Below, in pieces: positions 8,213-17,360 of a stretch of DNA of 64,000 bases (its first letter is position 1; every line of letters starts with the position of its first letter). Position numbers and translations under genes: made by a program. A model generated the notes under the pieces. That model was not told the origin of the DNA and ran no database searches. It saw only the letters and a list, made by a program, of their open reading frames with translations. Source of the DNA: Armatimonadota bacterium. GTDB taxonomy: Bacteria; Armatimonadota; Fimbriimonadia; Fimbriimonadales; Fimbriimonadaceae. The stretch is from assembly GCA_016789105.1 (NCBI GenBank), contig JAEURN010000006.1, forward strand, positions 248,001 through 312,000, read 5' to 3'.

Positions 8213-9106
8213 ATGAGGAAAAACCAGTTGACCCTCGTTGGAGGGGCGTTGCTTTTGTTGCCCGTTGCCGCCCAAGCCATCACGATGCGTAGCGATTACA
8301 CGGATGCTCAGGCCATCGCTTATGGCGCCGAATCACAATTCCAGTCGGTTGGGCAGTGCTCCGGGGCGAGCGGGGTTCTCATTGCCCCCAATTGGGTGCT
8401 GACGGCTTACCATGTGGCTGGCGGATTCTCCGGCAATCCAAGCGGCGCAACCTTCACAATCGGCGGTAATACGTACAACGGAGCCCAAGTGGTCAATCTC
8501 GCCCCCGCTGGTATGAGTGCGATCGACGCCATTGTGAACGGGCTCGACCTCACCCTGATCCGCCTGAGCACCCCGGTGGTTGGGATCACGCCAGCCCAAC
8601 TTTACATGGGCAACAGCGAGCGGGGGAACCTGCTCTCGGCCGTCGGATTTGGGCTGGGAGGGAACGGCAACACCGGCCAGGTGCCGGGGACCGGCGGAAT
8701 CAAGCGGGCCATGCGCAACAAGATCGACGAATATTTTGTCGCGACCGGCAACCCGGGGGAAATCGACATTTCGCCGGATCGCACCGGGCTTTTTGCCAGC
8801 GACTTCGATAGCAACTTGCCGGGCAACAACTCGTTGGGCACCCAGGATTGGGTCGATTACGAAGGCAACTTGGCCTCGGGCGATTCTGGCGGCGGTGTTT
8901 TCATCGAAGAAAACGGCCAGTTTTGGCTCGCCGGGGTCAATTCAGCGATCGGTGGCGGTGCTGGTTATGGCGACGTCAGTTTCTTCACGAGTGCCGGCTT
9001 CAGCCGGCAATGGATCCAGGACACGACCGGCGTACCTGAACCGGGCACGATGGCGCTGATTGGAATCGCCGCCGTTGCCGCCCTAAGAAAGCGGAACCGT
9101 AAATAG
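8213..9106 (+). CDS. Secreted trypsin-like serine protease with PEP-CTERM anchor
   Basis: 297 residues. The start is set by GGGAGG at 8199-8204, eight bases before ATG 8213. A signal peptide (residues 1-22, ending VAAQA) is followed by a chymotrypsin-fold domain with the full triad: H67 in VLTAYHVAGG, D112 in NGLDLTLIRL, S225 in ASGDSGGGVF. The C-terminus is VPEPGTMALIGIAAVAALRKRNRK in pattern: a PEP motif, a hydrophobic helix and a basic tail, the layout of PEP-CTERM sorting signals. The protein is therefore expected to be exported, held at the membrane by its tail and perhaps cleaved there by an exosortase-like enzyme. A strong terminator follows. Confidence 0.88.
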   Translation: MRKNQLTLVGGALLLLPVAAQAITMRSDYTDAQAIAYGAESQFQSVGQCSGASGVLIAPNWVLTAYHVAGGFSGNPSGATFTIGGNTYNGAQVVNLAPAGMSAIDAIVNGLDLTLIRLSTPVVGITPAQLYMGNSERGNLLSAVGFGLGGNGNTGQVPGTGGIKRAMRNKIDEYFVATGNPGEIDISPDRTGLFASDFDSNLPGNNSLGTQDWVDYEGNLASGDSGGGVFIEENGQFWLAGVNSAIGGGAGYGDVSFFTSAGFSRQWIQDTTGVPEPGTMALIGIAAVAALRKRNRK

Positions 9107-9122
9107 GAGTTAAAAAACAGCG

Positions 9123-9163
9123 AAGTAGCCCGCCTCTCACGATAAGGGAGAGGCGGGCTACTT
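9123..9163. terminator. Bidirectional Rho-independent terminator
   Basis: A perfect 16-bp inverted repeat (9123-9138 with 9148-9163) and a nine-base loop lie between convergent genes. On the plus strand the stem runs into TTTTGTTTT; on the minus strand the sequence just past it reads CTGTTTTTT. It can stop both the protease and the rho transcripts. Confidence 0.92.
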
Positions 9164-9168
9164 TTGTT

Positions 9169-10548
9169 TTAGACGGTCGCCCTGGTTTTGGCGATGACGC
9201 TTTCCAAGAAAGCTTCGTTGGTCGGGGTGCGCTTGAGGAGCTTAATCAGGCTCTCGGTTGCGTCCACTGTGTCTTTAGCATTGGCGAGCATCCGGTGCAG
9301 GTGGTAGACCGCCTGCAGGGCCTCTTCGCCGGCAAAGAGTTTTTCCTCATGCCGGGTGCTGGATCGGCGCACATCGATGGCTGGCCAGATACGGCGTTCG
9401 GCAAGATCCCGGTCAAGGACGAGTTCCATGTTCCCGGTGCCCTTGAATTCCTCAAAGATCGCATCATCCATTTTTGACCCGGTGTCCACCAAGGCGGTGG
9501 CGATGATGGTGAGGGAACCGCCTTCTTCGATATTCCGGGCCGCACCAAAGAACCGCCGGGGGCGGTAGAGAGCGGCCGGGTCCAAACCGCCGGAGAGGGT
9601 CCGACCCGAGGGGTTGATGGTCAGGTTGCTTGCGCGGCTCAAACGGGTGATAGAGTCGAGCAGGATCACGACGTCCCGGCCCGATTCGACCATGCGCTTG
9701 GCTTGTTCCAAGCAGAGGTCGGTGACCCGCATGTGGTTTTCTGCGGGCTCATCAAAGGTCGAGCTAATCACCTGGCCCCGTACGAACCGGCGCATGTCGG
9801 TTACTTCTTCCGGCCGCTCGTCGACGAGTAAGACCATCAAGGCCACTTCAGGATCGTTTTCGGCAACAGCTTGGGCGATAGCTTTAACGATTGTCGTTTT
9901 CCCGGCTTTGGGCGGCGCGACGATCAAGCCCCGCTGACCTTTACCGATTGGGGCGATCAGGTCGACGATCCGGCCGATGATCCGATCCGGAACCGTTTCC
10001 ATTTTCAGCTGCTCGTCGGGGAAGAGTGGCGTCAGGCTTTCAAAATCCCGCCGGACTTGGTTTTCTGGCGATTGCGTGGCGTTCCCGTTGATGCTTTCAA
10101 CCCGGAGAACACCTTGGTATTTGTCGCCCTCTTTCGGCGGGCGGACTTGGGCGAAGACAAGGTCGCCCGCTTTGAGGCCGTTCTTTTTGACCTGGTTTTG
10201 GCCGACATAGACGTCTTCATTGGAAGGCTGGTAGGAGGGTTGCCGCAAAAAGCCCCACCCTTCGTTTAGGATCTCCAAGATCCCGCGCTTGTAGATGGCA
10301 CCATGCTCGGCGTTCGTGACGATCATCAGCTCTTCGATCACCTTGGAACGGCTTTGATCGATGGAGATCTTGTGCTTTTTGGCAAGCTTGGCCAACTCGG
10401 TGGGCGTAAGCTGGTCAAAGTGGTTGTAATCGATTGCCGGCAGGTTCTCGAGGTCGGCGCTGTCGATGTCGCGGGGACGGTCGGAGCGGCTGCGCCGGCG
10501 CATTCGTGACCCGCTGTCGGATTTCCGCGGTCGGAAGGTGTGACTCAT
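9169..10548 (-). CDS. rho: Transcription termination factor Rho
   Basis: 459 residues, slightly longer than the E. coli protein because of an Arg/Ser-rich N-terminal extension (residues 1-30). The Rho N-domain helix [15 protein letters not shown] (about 47-61) is followed by the cold-shock-like RNA-binding domain (about 82-155) and the RecA-like ATPase. Walker A is APPKAGKTT (211-219), Walker B is in [15 protein letters not shown], and the R-loop/Q-loop region follows. It forms the hexameric RNA helicase that ends untranslated transcripts. It stands alone, and its 3' end shares the terminator at 9123-9163 with the convergent protease gene. Confidence 0.97.
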   Translation of the reverse strand: MSHTFRPRKSDSGSRMRRRSRSDRPRDIDSADLENLPAIDYNHFDQLTPTELAKLAKKHKISIDQSRSKVIEELMIVTNAEHGAIYKRGILEILNEGWGFLRQPSYQPSNEDVYVGQNQVKKNGLKAGDLVFAQVRPPKEGDKYQGVLRVESINGNATQSPENQVRRDFESLTPLFPDEQLKMETVPDRIIGRIVDLIAPIGKGQRGLIVAPPKAGKTTIVKAIAQAVAENDPEVALMVLLVDERPEEVTDMRRFVRGQVISSTFDEPAENHMRVTDLCLEQAKRMVESGRDVVILLDSITRLSRASNLTINPSGRTLSGGLDPAALYRPRRFFGAARNIEEGGSLTIIATALVDTGSKMDDAIFEEFKGTGNMELVLDRDLAERRIWPAIDVRRSSTRHEEKLFAGEEALQAVYHLHRMLANAKDTVDATESLIKLLKRTPTNEAFLESVIAKTRATV

Positions 10549-10627
10549 AGGGAGTTGGGTTTGCCCCGGTACACAAAGGGGCTAGGTCGTTCCTTTAGGG
10601 GATTGAGGTACCAGACGTTCGACACGG

Positions 10628-11170
10628 TTAAACCGGTTCGCTGGTGGGGATGACTGCGGCCACGTAGGGCAGGTTTCGAAACCTCTCGCCGTCGTCTAAT
10701 CCATATCCTACCACAAACCGGTTCTCGATCTCGAAACCGATATATTCCACTGGGACATTGTGTTCCCGGGCGTCGGGCTTGCTCAAAAGGGCCGCAACAC
10801 GCAACGAAGCCGGCTGGCGCGTGCCAAGCAGCTCGCGGAGGTAGGTGAGCGTCAATCCGGAATCGACGATGTCTTCCACCAAGACCACATGCATCCCCTT
10901 GATGTCGAAGTCGTGATCCTTCTTGATCCGGACTGATCCTGTGCTTTCCCTTCCTCCCGCCCAACTGCTGACTTGGATGAAGTCGAATAGGACATCCCCC
11001 TCCATGTTTTTGGCCAAGTCGGCGAGGAACGGGAAGGCCCCCTTGAGGACACAAAGCAAAAGGATCGGGGAGTCTCCGATGTCCCGGCGGATGTCTTGGG
11101 CGATCTGCGCCACCCGGGCCTGGATCCTATCCGCCGGGATCAAGGTCTCCAAATTCTCACCGAAGCTCAT
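10628..11170 (-). CDS. hpt: Hypoxanthine phosphoribosyltransferase
   Basis: 180 residues from ATG 11170 (MSFGENLETL). The PRPP-binding motif VVLVEDIVDSGLTL (96-109) and the upstream VLKGAFPFLADL are diagnostic of HPRT, which salvages hypoxanthine and guanine to IMP and GMP. This cytoplasmic enzyme fits with guaA nearby on the same strand. The ATG overlaps the TGA of queD as ATGA, so the two are translationally coupled. The frame is open further upstream inside queD, but those codons do not match the family. Confidence 0.93.
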   Translation of the reverse strand: MSFGENLETLIPADRIQARVAQIAQDIRRDIGDSPILLLCVLKGAFPFLADLAKNMEGDVLFDFIQVSSWAGGRESTGSVRIKKDHDFDIKGMHVVLVEDIVDSGLTLTYLRELLGTRQPASLRVAALLSKPDAREHNVPVEYIGFEIENRFVVGYGLDDGERFRNLPYVAAVIPTSEPV

Positions 11171-11601
11171 AACCGCTGGCTCATTGTAACCGTCGAGGTT
11201 GACGTCTCGTGGATCGTCAAGGCCAGTGTGCCTGCTGCACCGCGCGCCTTGAGGCCGCCGGCGATCTCCCCAAGCATCCACCGGCACAACTCTTCGGTTG
11301 TCGGGGGGAATGGGACGCTGACGACTTTGAGGCCGAGCGAGCAGAGCATTCCCGTCAAGGGTTCATCGGAATCTTGGAGCATGGTTGCATGGTCCAAAGA
11401 ATCGATGATGGGGCGGACGGCTTCGGTGACCTCGGCAAAATCCAAGACCATCCCATTTTCGCCGGCGTGGCCGGTCAAGGCGACAACAGCCCGGTAAGAA
11501 TGGCCATGGAGGTTGCGGCAGTGCCCGGCGTGAGCAGCCAGCCGATGGCCCATTTCCCAGCGGTACTCCTTGGTGATCGTGATGGGCGTTTGAGTCTCCA
11601 T
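11167..11601 (-). CDS. queD: 6-carboxy-5,6,7,8-tetrahydropterin synthase (QueD)
   Basis: 144 residues of the PTPS/QueD family. The Zn-binding and catalytic pattern is H19 in MGHRLAAH, C28 in GHCRNLHGH, and H32 and H34. Glu in HETSTSTV near the end completes the pterin-binding site. It converts dihydroneopterin triphosphate to CPH4 in queuosine (7-deazaguanine) synthesis for tRNA modification. Other que genes are not in the window. The TGA overlaps the hpt ATG by four bases, pairing two purine-related genes. Confidence 0.9.
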   Translation of the reverse strand: METQTPITITKEYRWEMGHRLAAHAGHCRNLHGHSYRAVVALTGHAGENGMVLDFAEVTEAVRPIIDSLDHATMLQDSDEPLTGMLCSLGLKVVSVPFPPTTEELCRWMLGEIAGGLKARGAAGTLALTIHETSTSTVTMSQRL

Positions 11602-11620
11602 CGGGCCCGATTGTGGCCGA

Positions 11621-12379
11621 TCACATCAACGGGCCTTGGGCAAGTCCACGGAGCGACTTGGCATCCATCGCCGGATCGATCGAAGCATACAGGGCCAAGA
11701 CTAAATCCGCCTTGACGGCGATTGCCGGGAAAGTGTCGTACAAACGCCAGAACTCCGGGTCGCCACAGAATATGGCTTCGGCAAACAGGTTGAAATCCTC
11801 CTCCAAACTGGATGTCGAATATTCGGCCAGGAACCCCTGTCGGTTGTACCGCGCCTCGTACCGGGTACTGGACTTGCCTTCGCGGAGGGATTGGGCTCCG
11901 TCACCGGAATATTTGAAACCGGTAGGCAGGGCCGATTCCCATTCTCCTTGCCTAAACCGGGTGGCGTAATTCCTCAACAAGATGCTGCTGAACTCGTGGT
12001 GGAAGGCCCGCCGCAGGAAGCGATCGGCCAAGACGCGGTCATGCCAGCCGGGGAGCGAAAGGTAGAGACTGTCTAGCGAATTCGTCCCTCCATATTGCAA
12101 ACCATAGAATCGAAGCCCTTGGCCGATGAAGACTCCCTTGAGGTTCTTTTCGACGACGGCGGTTGGATAGCGTCGGAGCTCTTCTCGGATGGCGGTGACG
12201 CAAGCGCCTTCCTCAAAGACTGGGAGAGGTTCGGCAACCGGATCGATTTCAAGGGTTTGCCACTCCCGGGGGAAAATCGACTGATCCGTCCGGAAGCTCA
12301 GCAACACATGGGGCGACTCGAGTTGAAAGTCTTTGGTTGGGGCAAACAACGCCAAGAGCAGCGCGGCAACACAGACCAT
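11621..12379 (-). CDS. Exported protein with HHEFSS motif (metallopeptidase-like?)
   Basis: About 252 residues, with a signal peptide at the N-terminus (MVCVAALLLALFAPT). The start may be the ATG at 12379 or a TTG at 12391. The centre holds FLRRAFHHEFSSILLRNY (about residues 122-139), which recalls the HExxH helix of zinc-binding metallopeptidases such as the Peptidase_Mx1 type, but the second His is Ser. Further on, LEEDFNLFAEAIF resembles the distal acidic ligand region of those peptidases. With one zinc ligand missing, activity is doubtful unless another residue substitutes. It lies 19 bases upstream of queD, so it may be cotranscribed. No firm function. Confidence 0.6.
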   Translation of the reverse strand: MVCVAALLLALFAPTKDFQLESPHVLLSFRTDQSIFPREWQTLEIDPVAEPLPVFEEGACVTAIREELRRYPTAVVEKNLKGVFIGQGLRFYGLQYGGTNSLDSLYLSLPGWHDRVLADRFLRRAFHHEFSSILLRNYATRFRQGEWESALPTGFKYSGDGAQSLREGKSSTRYEARYNRQGFLAEYSTSSLEEDFNLFAEAIFCGDPEFWRLYDTFPAIAVKADLVLALYASIDPAMDAKSLRGLAQGPLM

Positions 12380-12436
12380 GTCTGCCCACAATTTACCAAG
12401 CTGCCCGTCTGGAATGCACCCGTTTTGTTGCGGTGG

Positions 12437-13963
12437 CTATTCCCATTCGATGGTTGCCGGAGGCTTTGAAGTTAGGTCGTAGAGAACCCGATTGACTCCG
12501 TCCACCTCATTGACGATCCGGTTTGCCACATGCTCCAAAAAGTCGAACGCAAACGGAAAAGCCTGGGCCGTCATCGCGTCCTCGCTGGTCACGGCCCGCA
12601 AGACGATCGGCTGTTCATAGGTTCTCTCGTCCCCCATCACACCCACGCTGCGCACATCCAAGAGGGCGGCGTACGATTGCCAGATTCCTTTGTTAAGCCC
12701 GGCTTTACGCAATTCCTCGCGGAAGATCCAGTCGGCTTCCTGGGTGATCCGAACCCTCTCCGGTGTGACTTCGCCTAGGATCCGCACCCCCAAACCCGGA
12801 CCCGGGAACGGCTCTCGGTCGACCACTTCGTCAGGAAGTCCCAGGGCGCGGCCCACTTCACGGACTTCATCCTTGAACAGCCACCGCAACGGCTCGATGA
12901 CTTTCAGGCGCATCCAATCTGGCAATCCTCCGACGTTGTGATGGGTCTTGATCTTGCTGGCGGTTGGCGAGCCTGATTCGATCACGTCGGGATAGAGCGT
13001 CCCCTGCGCCAAAAAGTCATGGCTTTGCAGTTCCTCCCGGTTTCGTTCGAAACAGACAACGAAGTTTTCGCCGATCACCTTCCTCTTTGCCTCCGGGTCG
13101 GTGACCCCCTTGAGGGCGGAGAAGAACTGGTCGTGGGCTTCGATGACCACCAAGTGGGGATGGAACGTTTCGGTGAACGTTTGGCGGACCTGTTCGGCCT
13201 CCCCTTTTCGCAACAGGCCGTGATCTACAAAGACACAAGTCGTCTGATCCCCCACGCTTTCGCTCAACAGGGCGGCAACAACGCTGCTGTCCACCCCACC
13301 GCTCACAGCGCAAAGGACTTTTCCGTTGCCGACCGACTCTCGAATCTGGGCGGTTGCATCGGCGATGAAATTCTGTGCCGACCAATCCCCCTTGAGCCCG
13401 GCGTAGTCGAACAGGAAGCTTTGGAGGAGTTTGCGGCCATCGGGTGTATGAGTAACTTCGGGATGGAATTGGACTCCGAATTTGAGATCCTTCAGATTCT
13501 CCATTGCGGCAATTGGACATGACTCCGTCTTTGCCGTCACGATGAAGCCGGGGGGAACGGCCGTGACCTTGTCCCCGTGGCTCATCCACACTGTGTCGAT
13601 TTGGATCCTGGCGGCCAGACTCCCCGGACTGCGCGGGCCCAGCGACCGGCGCCCATATTCCCGCTCAGTCGATTTTTCAACCGCCCCACCAAGGTTTTTG
13701 GCCATCAATTGGTGCCCGTAACAGATTCCCAAGGTGGGAATGCCTTCCAGAACCGAGAAATCGATGGTTGGCGCGCCCTCGGCAAGTGTGGACTTGGGCC
13801 CACCCGAAAGAATCACCGCCACCGGCTTCCGATCTTGGATGTGGCTGGCGGCAGATTGCCACGGCACCATCTCACTGTAGCAGCCGAGCTCGCGCACTCG
13901 CCGCACGATGAGCTGCGTGTACTGCCCGCCGAAATCGACAACGGTGACGAGTTGGTGCTCCAT
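12437..13963 (-). CDS. guaA: GMP synthase (glutamine-hydrolysing)
   Basis: 508 residues with the three expected parts. A class I glutamine amidotransferase (1-190) has C81 in LGICYGHQ and H167/E169 in VQFHPEV. The ATP pyrophosphatase domain has the P-loop AVSGGVDSS (219-227). The C-terminal GMP-synthase dimerisation domain carries REPFPGPGLGVRI and ends in the typical KPPATIEWE. It converts XMP to GMP with glutamine and ATP in the cytoplasm. A CATACT hexamer lies 11 bases upstream of the ATG on the minus strand. Upstream on the other side is the divergent miniprotein gene. Confidence 0.97.
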   Translation of the reverse strand: MEHQLVTVVDFGGQYTQLIVRRVRELGCYSEMVPWQSAASHIQDRKPVAVILSGGPKSTLAEGAPTIDFSVLEGIPTLGICYGHQLMAKNLGGAVEKSTEREYGRRSLGPRSPGSLAARIQIDTVWMSHGDKVTAVPPGFIVTAKTESCPIAAMENLKDLKFGVQFHPEVTHTPDGRKLLQSFLFDYAGLKGDWSAQNFIADATAQIRESVGNGKVLCAVSGGVDSSVVAALLSESVGDQTTCVFVDHGLLRKGEAEQVRQTFTETFHPHLVVIEAHDQFFSALKGVTDPEAKRKVIGENFVVCFERNREELQSHDFLAQGTLYPDVIESGSPTASKIKTHHNVGGLPDWMRLKVIEPLRWLFKDEVREVGRALGLPDEVVDREPFPGPGLGVRILGEVTPERVRITQEADWIFREELRKAGLNKGIWQSYAALLDVRSVGVMGDERTYEQPIVLRAVTSEDAMTAQAFPFAFDFLEHVANRIVNEVDGVNRVLYDLTSKPPATIEWE

Positions 13964-14080
13964 GAGAAGGTTGGAGTATGCCTGATCGCGGGATCACCCA
14001 GGCAAGAATCCGGGTTTTTGGCCCCGTCCTAAACGGTGGCCCAGGATTTGAATCACCGCTCCTTAACAGAACGGAGTCGC

Positions 14081-14263
14081 ATGAAAACGCTGGGCAAAAA
14101 CAAAGGACTGTTGACGGTTGTCTGTGTTGGGCTTCTGGTTGGGGCGGCCGTCTCCGCCCAAGCCAGCGGGTTCCAATCCGGGGCAGAAGCCCCTTCCAGC
14201 ACGATTGCGATCATCCCCTTGTTGGCGGCCGTGTCGTTTGCCGTCGCCCGTAAGCGGGCCTGA
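14081..14263 (+). CDS. 60-residue exported miniprotein with C-terminal anchor-like tail
   Basis: ATG 14081 follows ACGGAG at 14071-14076. The product is almost only sorting signals: a signal peptide (residues 1-30, ending AAVSAQA), about thirteen polar residues (SGFQSGAEAPSS), then a hydrophobic helix (TIAIIPLLAAVSFAV) and the basic end ARKRA. The tail resembles that of the PEP-CTERM proteins in this window, but the Pro-Glu-Pro motif is missing. It could be a minimal surface peptide or a remnant of a larger anchored protein. A convergent terminator follows at 14311-14337. Function unknown. Confidence 0.6.
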   Translation: MKTLGKNKGLLTVVCVGLLVGAAVSAQASGFQSGAEAPSSTIAIIPLLAAVSFAVARKRA

Positions 14264-14310
14264 AACAGATTTCATCCCTCTCTCAACTCCCTCGGCAAAA
14301 AAAGGATTGC

Positions 14311-14337
14311 CCGGCCCCCGGTTCCCCGGTGGGCCGG
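14311..14337. terminator. Terminator between convergent genes
   Basis: An 11-bp GC-rich stem with one bulged T and a four-base loop. Reading on the minus strand, a run of seven T (complement of 14297-14303) lies seven bases beyond the stem, suiting the GT4 gene. On the plus strand the tail is only CTTTCT. Confidence 0.65.
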
Positions 14338-14349
14338 CTTTCTGGCTTG

Positions 14350-15405
14350 TTAGGGGTGAAGAATCTGATCGTAGGCGGCTTCGACCCGAGCGACCATGTG
14401 GTCAACGGTGAAATTTTCGGTGTACCGTTGTTTGGCATTCTGCCCCAACCGGGTCGCCAAGGCTGGATCTTTGAAAAGGCTATTTATGGCCCGTGCAAAG
14501 TCGGCAGGGTCGGGGTTTTCGGGATTTTCCGAGTGGATGAGCAAGGCCGATTCGTTGTCTTCGAAGATCTCGGTCAGTCCCCCGTAGGCGTTCGCCACGA
14601 TCGGTTTGCCCAAAGACATGGCTTCGGTGGCCGTGTAGCCAAAAGCCTCCCGCCAAACGCTAGGGATGCAGACGACATCCACCGATGCCATGGCATCGGC
14701 CACATCATCGATATGACCGTGGAAAGTGGTGCGGTCCGCAACGCCGACCGATTTTGCCAAGAGTTCCAGCTCGCCCCGGAACGGGCCTTGACCAAACAGG
14801 TGCAAATGTGTTCCCGGAAGATCCTTGAGAGCGCGGATCGCCACATCCTGCCCTTTGACCCAAACCAACCGGCCAAAAACGCCGATGCTCGGACCGGCCA
14901 ACGCCAGGTTCCCGGTCGGCACCAGCGGCGGTGAGCCGTTGTAAGCCACATGGACTTTCCTGTCGGGTATGCCGTCTTGGACGAGATGCGATTTCACCGC
15001 CTGGGAAATGGCGACATAACCGTCGTAGAGCTTTTCATAAAGCCGTACCCGCGAGGGTTTGAACTGGGCCGTCACGTGGCGGGTCATGACACTCTTGACT
15101 CCCGCTGTCTTTGCCGCCCAGGCCGGTGCGATGTAATCGGGGGAAAAGTGGGTGACCAACAAATCTGGCTGTTTCGCGCGGATGGTGCGCAGGTAGGCCG
15201 CAAAGGCCAAAGGGTCATATTTGTGCCAGATCCGAACGGGAACCTGGCCGACCGTCAACCGTTTGGAGAGGGGCGAGCCTTTTGGAGCAGCAACTGTGAC
15301 CCGGTGGCCCCGCCCCGCCATAGCCGTTGTTAAATAAACGACATACCGTTCAATACCCCCCCAATCCTTCGGCATAGAACTCCCGGCATGGAGTTGGGCT
15401 GGCAT
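14350..15405 (-). CDS. Glycosyltransferase family 4
   Basis: 351 residues with a GT-B fold. The N-terminal domain opens with WGGIERYVVYLTTAMAGRGH, the acceptor-side glycine loop. The C-terminal Rossmann domain has SIGVFGRLVWVKGQDVAI and the nucleotide-sugar EX7E-type motif in EAFGYTATEAMSLGKPIV. Last gene of a four-gene operon with an O-antigen-polymerase-like protein, a sugar nucleotidyltransferase and a sugar kinase, so it probably adds a sugar to a lipid-linked surface glycan at the cytoplasmic face. It starts ten bases after the kinase gene stop. Confidence 0.88.
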   Translation of the reverse strand: MPAQLHAGSSMPKDWGGIERYVVYLTTAMAGRGHRVTVAAPKGSPLSKRLTVGQVPVRIWHKYDPLAFAAYLRTIRAKQPDLLVTHFSPDYIAPAWAAKTAGVKSVMTRHVTAQFKPSRVRLYEKLYDGYVAISQAVKSHLVQDGIPDRKVHVAYNGSPPLVPTGNLALAGPSIGVFGRLVWVKGQDVAIRALKDLPGTHLHLFGQGPFRGELELLAKSVGVADRTTFHGHIDDVADAMASVDVVCIPSVWREAFGYTATEAMSLGKPIVANAYGGLTEIFEDNESALLIHSENPENPDPADFARAINSLFKDPALATRLGQNAKQRYTENFTVDHMVARVEAAYDQILHP

Positions 15406-15415
15406 CGCCCTGATT

Positions 15416-16507
15416 TTACGCCAACCGGTCCCGCTCGGCCATCACGATCCGTTCGAGTTCGTCGGCGCTGTCGAGCATCTGCCGGACAAGCTCGAATTGC
15501 GTGCGACAACGGTCTAGGTTTTGGTTTTTGCGGTGGGTACGGAAATAGGTGTCCCCATTGAGGAAATCGGTGAGGAAACGGATCCCGACCGTCATCGTGA
15601 TTACGGCGCCGGAATAGGGCATGGCATCCCATTCGGCGGGGTGGATTGAAGGGCCGGTGCTTTCTGCAAACCCTCGGATGATCGCCGCAAAGTGGTCTTT
15701 GTTGAAGATGACCTTGGAAAGGTCGGTTTCATCCTCGGCCGCCGCGTTGCAGGCCGTCCGGATCAAGTCGCCGATGTCGAACAAGATGGTGCCCGGCATG
15801 ACCGTGTCCAAATCGATGACCGCTTTGCCGACTTTGCCATCGCCGCAAAAGAGGACGTTGTTGACTTTTGTGTCGTTATGGACGATTCGGACTGCTTCCG
15901 GGTAGTTTTCCACCACATGCATCAACCGGCTGCCGAGTTCCCGGTGCCGGTTGACAAAATCGATCTCGGCAGCCGCGGTTTCCAGCCGTCCTGCAACTGG
16001 GTTTGCCAGGGCGGAATCCAACTGGCGGAGCCGGAACTCCGTGTTGTGGAAGTCGGGGATCGTGATGTGGAACCCATCGGTCGGCAGGTCAGAAATCTCG
16101 TTCAAAAACGAGCCGAATGCCAGTGCAGCCTGGTAAGCGACTTCGGGATTAGGGACGATGTCGTAACTGGACGTGTCCTCGATATACCGGTAGCATCGCC
16201 AAAACTCGCCGTCTTCGTCTTTAAAGTAGTAGGAGCCGTCGGCATTTGCAACCAGTTCTAAGCAGTCAGCCGCCGTCCCCCTTTTGGCATGGATGTGGTC
16301 GAGCACCGCCTTGATGTTGTCCATCATCCGCGGCGGATCAGGGAAGACCGATTTGTTGATGTGTTGATAGATGTACCGCCCGATTTCGCCGTCCTTTTGG
16401 ACGACAGACATGTAGGTCTGGTTGATGTGGCCACGCTCGATGGTCTCTTGACCGATCAGTTCGCTCCCCAAGACGAAGTGGGTGGTGATGGGACTCGCAA
16501 GGGCCAT
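15416..16507 (-). CDS. APH-fold sugar kinase, N-acetylhexosamine 1-kinase (NahK)-like
   Basis: 363 residues of the aminoglycoside phosphotransferase fold. ERGHINQTYMV near the N-terminus is the nucleotide loop, RIVHNDTKVNNVLF holds the catalytic Asp, and AVIDLDTVMPGTILFDIGDLIR holds the metal Asp. This combination is typical of NahK, which phosphorylates GlcNAc or GalNAc at C1. The next gene upstream is a sugar-1-phosphate nucleotidyltransferase, consistent with making a UDP-sugar from a free sugar. AGGA stands six bases before the ATG. Homoserine or choline kinase is less likely. Confidence 0.75.
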   Translation of the reverse strand: MALASPITTHFVLGSELIGQETIERGHINQTYMSVVQKDGEIGRYIYQHINKSVFPDPPRMMDNIKAVLDHIHAKRGTAADCLELVANADGSYYFKDEDGEFWRCYRYIEDTSSYDIVPNPEVAYQAALAFGSFLNEISDLPTDGFHITIPDFHNTEFRLRQLDSALANPVAGRLETAAAEIDFVNRHRELGSRLMHVVENYPEAVRIVHNDTKVNNVLFCGDGKVGKAVIDLDTVMPGTILFDIGDLIRTACNAAAEDETDLSKVIFNKDHFAAIIRGFAESTGPSIHPAEWDAMPYSGAVITMTVGIRFLTDFLNGDTYFRTHRKNQNLDRCRTQFELVRQMLDSADELERIVMAERDRLA

Positions 16508-16532
16508 GGTTTTCCTTTCTATTGTGGCTCAC

Positions 16533-17354
16533 TTACCACAGAGGATGCGGAATTTTGCCAGATCGACAAAATTCTGCCAGCCGCTGCTGGACCGACGGTA
16601 AGTCTTGCGCAAATGTCATGCCGAACCATTCGGAGGCGGACAACCGGGCGGGGACTTTCCATCCAGCCCGTGAGATGCGGTCGTTGAGAAAGTCGGGGAT
16701 GGTGACTTCTTGGCCGGTCGGCGCTTGATCGACAAACTGGGCCAGGTCTTCGGCAACCGTAGACGAGAACGTGAAGAAGTTCATTGATACCGGGCAATCT
16801 AACCCCACTTGGACCGGCTGTCCGTTGCAAACCCCCTGGGCTCCGCCGGCATGTGCCTCAAGTCCGTGAGTTTCACGGATGGACGTGAGGAATCCGGATT
16901 CGATGGTGCAAACCGCGCGCGAAACCCCGCCATGAGGCGATAATGTTTGGCCCAGAAGATATGGGACGGCCGCAGCAACAGGGTCGCCGGTTATGAGCTC
17001 CTTGGCCACCCGAAATGTCTTCTCGCCATAGTAATCGTCCCCATTGATGATTGCAAACTGCCCTCTGGGACTTTGGCGGAGGGCGCAGAGCAAGGCGTCA
17101 GCCGTGCCCCTGGGTTTCCCCCCCAGAGTCTCCTGGATGGCTATGCGCACGGGTACCGGGAGTCCTTGTACCGAATTCTTCGCTTGCTCAACGATCTCTG
17201 ACCGTGTGACCAGGGTCAGTGACTCAACGCCATGGTCGAGGCCGTGACGGAGAGAGAAGTGGAAGAGGCATTCGCCGCCCGGGCCGACGGGAAAGAACTG
17301 CTTAGGCCCTCCGAAACGTGTGCCGAGCCCCGCCGCTAAAACGATCAGGTTCAC
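16533..17354 (-). CDS. Sugar-1-phosphate nucleotidyltransferase
   Basis: 273 residues; GTG start at 17354. The N-terminus NLIVLAAGLGTRFGGPKQ is the nucleotide-binding loop of the NTP_transferase family, and FAIINGDDYYG supplies the metal-binding Asp. Such enzymes join a sugar 1-phosphate to UTP, CTP or dTTP. Placed between an O-antigen-polymerase-like gene (6 bases away) and the NahK-like kinase (25 bases away), it likely makes the NDP-sugar used by the GT4 of the same operon. Substrate not readable from sequence. Confidence 0.82.
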   Translation of the reverse strand: MNLIVLAAGLGTRFGGPKQFFPVGPGGECLFHFSLRHGLDHGVESLTLVTRSEIVEQAKNSVQGLPVPVRIAIQETLGGKPRGTADALLCALRQSPRGQFAIINGDDYYGEKTFRVAKELITGDPVAAAVPYLLGQTLSPHGGVSRAVCTIESGFLTSIRETHGLEAHAGGAQGVCNGQPVQVGLDCPVSMNFFTFSSTVAEDLAQFVDQAPTGQEVTIPDFLNDRISRAGWKVPARLSASEWFGMTFAQDLPSVQQRLAEFCRSGKIPHPLW

Positions 17355-17360
17355 AGCAGT

